Assembly (NCBI GenBank): GCA_038222915.1 | Contig: JBBRHH010000320.1 | Span: 1-7,096 of the forward strand | Source of the DNA: JBBRHH01 sp038222915 | GTDB taxonomy: Bacteria; Planctomycetota; Phycisphaerae; Tepidisphaerales; Tepidisphaeraceae | Reading direction: 5' to 3' | DNA: 7,096 bases | In this document: in pieces, positions 4,344 through 7,096 of the stretch | Numbering within the stretch: position 1 is the first letter of the stretch | Layout of the letters: every line of letters begins with the position of its first letter | Notes under the pieces: generated by a model | What the model saw: only the letters and a program-made list of their open reading frames with translations | Databases searched by the model: none | Told to the model about the DNA's origin: nothing | Position numbers and translations under genes: made by a program

Positions 4344-7096
4344 TCAGGTTCCCATGGCGTATTTGATTCCGCCAAGCAGGCTATAGACGAACAGGGGTTC
4401 GGAGTAGCTGGCGATGCTGTGTCCCATGGCGGTGTACCAGGCTCGGCCGCCGTCGAAGGCGTGTTCCCACATGATCGGGTGATCTGCGTCCATTTTGCCG
4501 CCGGTGTAGGTGGATTCGTCGAGGTTGGCGAGGACGGTGACGTTGTTGGTCTTCGGGTTGGTCAGGAAATTGTACCACTCGTCGGTGCGCACCCAGTTTG
4601 TTGGCAGATTTGCCGTCGAGGGATCGTTTTGGGTGAGGACATGCACGGTTGCCTGCTGGATGTTGGGGTGGTCGTTGAAATACGCGCCGACGAGCTGGCC
4701 GTACCAGGACCAAGTGGTTTCGGTGTTGGAAGCGTTGTGGACGCCGACGTAGCCTCCGCCGGCTTCGATGTAGGTTTGGAAGGCCGCTTCTTCGGCTGTG
4801 GTGAGAACGTCGCCCGACGTGTTGAGGAAGACGACCGCTTTGTAGTTGGCGAGATTGGCGGCGGTGAAGAGAGAATCGTCCTCGGTGGCAACGACGGTGA
4901 TGTTGTTCTGCTGGCCGAGCTTCTGGATGGCGGCGATGCCGGCCGCGATCGAGTCGTGGCGGAAGTCGGCGGTCTTGCTGAAGACGAGGATTTTGGGTGC
5001 GGTTGTAGTAGGTTTGAATTCGAAGTAGTCGAGGTTGCCGACAAAGCCGCTGGGAGCCGTGTCGAAGAAGACGCGCAGGGTGTGCTGCCCAGCGGAAAGT
5101 GCGAGGCCTGGCTTGATCACATTCTGCCAGGCGGTCCAGCCGCCGGTGTCGGGAACGGTGATCACTCCGGTGAGATTGTTTGCGGGCGTGTCCAGTTCGA
5201 CATGGAAGGTCCCGCCCGTGCCGGCGGAGGTGATGCGGCTGAGGAGGTCGTAGTTACCGGCGGTGGTGACGTTGATGGTGTACTTGAGCCACTCGCCGGG
5301 CTTGATGTAGGAGAGCGAGATCGCGGCCTCGCCGTTGTCCAAGCCATTGGATGTATCAACGCCGCTGGTGCGGTAGTTGAAGCCGCCCAGGTTCTGCGCT
5401 TCGGCATCGTGATAGGCGACGCCGTCCGCGCCTGTGTCAAAGTTCTCGGCCTCAATCCGCGTGGGCAAGGTGGCTGAAATGGTGGTGCCAGTGGCCGGGG
5501 GCGGAGGGGGTGGAGGCGGCGATGCCGGGACGGGTGTGACGACGATGTTGTTGAGATTGCCGACAAAGCCGCTGGGGGCGGTGTCGAAGACGATCTTCAT
5601 GATGTATTGGCCGGCGGTGAGGTTGATATTGTTGGCGCTGAGCGTTTGCCAGGTTGTCCAGGCGTTGGTCTTGGGCGAGGTGAGCGTGCCGGTGACGTTG
5701 TTAGGCGTCTTGGCGGCGCTGTTGAACTCGACATGGAAGTTCCCGCCCGCCGAGGCCGAGGCGAAGCGGAAGCCGAAGTTGTAGGTTCCACTTTGGGCGA
5801 CATTCACCGTGTAGCCCAGCCATTCGCCGGCCTTGGTGTAATCGACGGCGAAGCCCGCGCCGCCATCGTTGACGGCTTCGATGTCGACGCCGTTGGTGGT
5901 GCGGTATGCGCCGCCGAGGTTTGTCGTTTCGGTGTCGTGGTAGGCGATACCTTCGCCGCCGTTGTCGTAGTTTTCGGCCTGAATGGTGACGGGGCCATTG
6001 GTGGTGATCTGTGGGATTGCGCCAAACGGTGTTGACCCGGTTGCGGGCGGCGGCGGCGGTGGAGGAGGAGGCGGGGGTGGCGATGGGGGCACGCTGTTGG
6101 AGGGCGTGATGATCACGTTGTTGAGGTTGCCGATGAATCCGCTGGAGCCGGCGGTGTCGAAGACGATCTTGAGGAAATATTGGCCGGCGGTGAGGTTGAT
6201 GTTGTTGCTGGAGCTGAGCGTTTTCCAGGTGGCCCAGCCGCCGGTGTCGGGGATGGAGACTGCGCCGGTCGCGTTGTTGGCGGGGTTGGCTGCGGTGTCG
6301 AATTCGACATGGAACTTGCCGCCGACACCGGCGGAAGCGACGCGGTAGGCGATGTTGTACAGGCCGGCCTGGGTGACGTTGACGGTGTAGCCGAGCCACT
6401 CGCCGGCGCGGGTGTAGCCGACATCCGAGCCGTTGCTGCCGCCGTCGGTGGAGGTTTCCAGATCGACGCCTTCGTTGGGGCGGAAGTTGGAGTTGCTCAG
6501 GTTTGCGGGTTCGGTGTCGTGATAGGCGACGCCTTCGCCGCCGGTGTCGAAGTTTTCGGCTTCGAGGATTGTCGGAGCGGAGGAGGAGATTTGCAGCGGC
6601 GACTGGTTGAACGGCGAGGGCGTGCCGGCCGGCGGTGGCGGGGAGACGGGTGTTGTCGAGAAGAGCTGGCTCTTGGGGATGATTGCCTTGGGTGTCGATG
6701 GGCTGCTCCAGGAGAGGGCGGCGGTTGCGCCGCCGGCGTTCTGGAAATAGTCCATGCGGATGGCATAGCTTTGCCCGGCCGTCAGCGCGAGGGCGGCGCT
6801 ATTCTCCACGGGGGCATGGCTGGTGTAGTTGTCGATGATGAGCTGGTTGTTGACCCAGAGGCGCACGCCGTCGTCGCTGGTGGTGAAGAAGGTGTATTTC
6901 TCGGAGAACTTGGGGACGACCTGCCCGGTCCAGCGGATGCTGTACGTTCCGGCCGCGATGCCGCTGATCGGGGTGGCGGTGCCGAAGCTGAAGTTCACTG
7001 TCGGATCGACGCGCTTCACCGTCGTGCCGGTGAAGTCCATGTTGTTGTAGTAGATGGCGGAAAGGCCGTCGCCGCTGGACGGTGGCGGCGGGGGCG
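4344..7096 (-). CDS. Modular secreted-type protein: PA14 - CBM6 x3 - ThuA-like domain (N-terminus outside the window)
   Basis: The frame stays open to the right edge, so the 916 residues here are the C-terminal part of a larger protein. An internal ATG at 7040 falls inside the PA14 domain and is not the start. In protein order: a proline run at the edge; PA14 (nt about 6660-7079; GLSAIYYNNMDFTG, then YTFFTTSDDGVRLWVNNQLI), a carbohydrate- or ligand-binding beta-barrel; three CBM6-type modules (about 6108-6585, 5540-6000, 5010-5482), each with an AENFD/AENYD start, a VAYHD motif and an AGEWL or PGEWL strand; and a C-terminal ThuA-like domain (PF06283, 4347-5003; KILVFSKTADFRHDSI, GGGYVGVHNA, DEWYNF, DHPIMWEHAFDGGRAWYTAMGH). 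ThuA proteins have a class I glutamine-amidotransferase-like fold and were named for trehalose utilisation, but most lack a proven reaction. The architecture suggests an exported protein that binds polysaccharide. A signal peptide and perhaps another enzymatic domain should lie beyond the edge. No cysteine occurs in the visible part. Confidence 0.92.
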   Translation of the reverse strand, partial: PPPPPSSGDGLSAIYYNNMDFTGTTVKRVDPTVNFSFGTATPISGIAAGTYSIRWTGQVVPKFSEKYTFFTTSDDGVRLWVNNQLIIDNYTSHAPVENSAALALTAGQSYAIRMDYFQNAGGATAALSWSSPSTPKAIIPKSQLFSTTPVSPPPPAGTPSPFNQSPLQISSSAPTILEAENFDTGGEGVAYHDTEPANLSNSNFRPNEGVDLETSTDGGSNGSDVGYTRAGEWLGYTVNVTQAGLYNIAYRVASAGVGGKFHVEFDTAANPANNATGAVSIPDTGGWATWKTLSSSNNINLTAGQYFLKIVFDTAGSSGFIGNLNNVIITPSNSVPPSPPPPPPPPPPPPATGSTPFGAIPQITTNGPVTIQAENYDNGGEGIAYHDTETTNLGGAYRTTNGVDIEAVNDGGAGFAVDYTKAGEWLGYTVNVAQSGTYNFGFRFASASAGGNFHVEFNSAAKTPNNVTGTLTSPKTNAWTTWQTLSANNINLTAGQYIMKIVFDTAPSGFVGNLNNIVVTPVPASPPPPPPPPATGTTISATLPTRIEAENFDTGADGVAYHDAEAQNLGGFNYRTSGVDTSNGLDNGEAAISLSYIKPGEWLKYTINVTTAGNYDLLSRITSAGTGGTFHVELDTPANNLTGVITVPDTGGWTAWQNVIKPGLALSAGQHTLRVFFDTAPSGFVGNLDYFEFKPTTTAPKILVFSKTADFRHDSIAAGIAAIQKLGQQNNITVVATEDDSLFTAANLANYKAVVFLNTSGDVLTTAEEAAFQTYIEAGGGYVGVHNASNTETTWSWYGQLVGAYFNDHPNIQQATVHVLTQNDPSTANLPTNWVRTDEWYNFLTNPKTNNVTVLANLDESTYTGGKMDADHPIMWEHAFDGGRAWYTAMGHSIASYSEPLFVYSLLGGIKYAMGT
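5496..5519 (-). repeat. Eight-proline linker between CBM6 modules 2 and 3
   Basis: Eight consecutive proline codons, using a mix of CCG, CCC, CCT and CCA, form a rigid linker between the second and third CBM6 modules. The mixed codons argue for selection on the amino acid rather than a simple DNA slippage tract. Confidence 0.9.
6045..6080 (-). repeat. Twelve-proline linker between CBM6 modules 1 and 2
   Basis: Twelve consecutive proline codons are preceded in the protein by Pro-Pro-Ser, with mixed codon use. A tract this long is known to stall ribosomes unless elongation factor P acts, so translation of this protein should depend on EF-P. A similar run of at least five prolines stands at the right edge (7080-7094), before PA14. 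Confidence 0.9.

Larger units (their letters stand above)
5010..6585 (-). repeat. Three tandem CBM6-encoding repeats
   Basis: Three copies of a module of about 150 residues follow one another. Similarity is visible in the DNA as well as the protein: the matching points GAGGTTGCCG (6123 and 5031) and GAGATTGCCG (5553) give spacings of 570 and 522 bp. The first two copies in protein order are nearly identical over long stretches, for example around 5553-5630 and 6123-6203. The third has diverged more and lacks part of the linker. This indicates intragenic duplication, with the most recent event or gene conversion between the first two. Confidence 0.85.

Noticed and set aside
4338..5477. Plus-strand 379-codon frame opposite the ThuA/CBM6 gene
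   Set aside because: Gly/Val/Glu-rich antisense shadow of a clearly recognised multi-domain protein; its repeats mirror the CBM6 modules.

Overview
The window looks like chromosomal DNA from a GC-rich environmental bacterium. The best guess is Planctomycetota (Phycisphaerae / Tepidisphaerales-like), with Verrucomicrobiota or Acidobacteriota as alternatives. The guess rests on a secreted-type protein that joins PA14, repeated CBM6 and a ThuA domain through polyproline linkers, and on a DUF4139 protein. No rRNA or other phylogenetic marker is present, so the assignment is tentative.

Layout: (i) 1-500 has no convincing long protein gene. It holds a plausible sigma70-type promoter (8-37), then about 455 nt densely packed with complementary arms, ending in a textbook intrinsic terminator (470-500) on the + strand. 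This looks like a self-contained structured RNA transcript. (ii) 499-2191, minus strand: two tandem paralogous DNA polymerase-beta-fold nucleotidyltransferases of the COG3541 / PF10127 (YcgL, RlaP) type, one nucleotide apart and convergent with the RNA. (iii) 2251-4284, plus strand: a DUF4139-family protein, divergent from the nucleotidyltransferase pair. (iv) 4344 to beyond the right edge, minus strand: a large modular protein read as polyPro - PA14 - CBM6 - CBM6 - CBM6 - ThuA. Its N-terminus lies outside the window.

The left third is the most interesting part. PF10127 nucleotidyltransferases have been linked by gene neighbourhood to RNA repair. Here two of them, probably one operon, end on the terminator of an independent structured RNA that I cannot match to a known family. 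The RNA contains a perfect 11-nt complement to the 3' end of 16S rRNA, an upstream segment able to mask it, an 11-codon ORF at ideal spacing, and a set of mutually exclusive helices overlapping that ORF. A functional link between the RNA and the two enzymes is inference from position only. No RtcB, RNA ligase, archease or Ro protein gene is visible. The right part is a surface polysaccharide-binding type gene with no evident connection to the left part.
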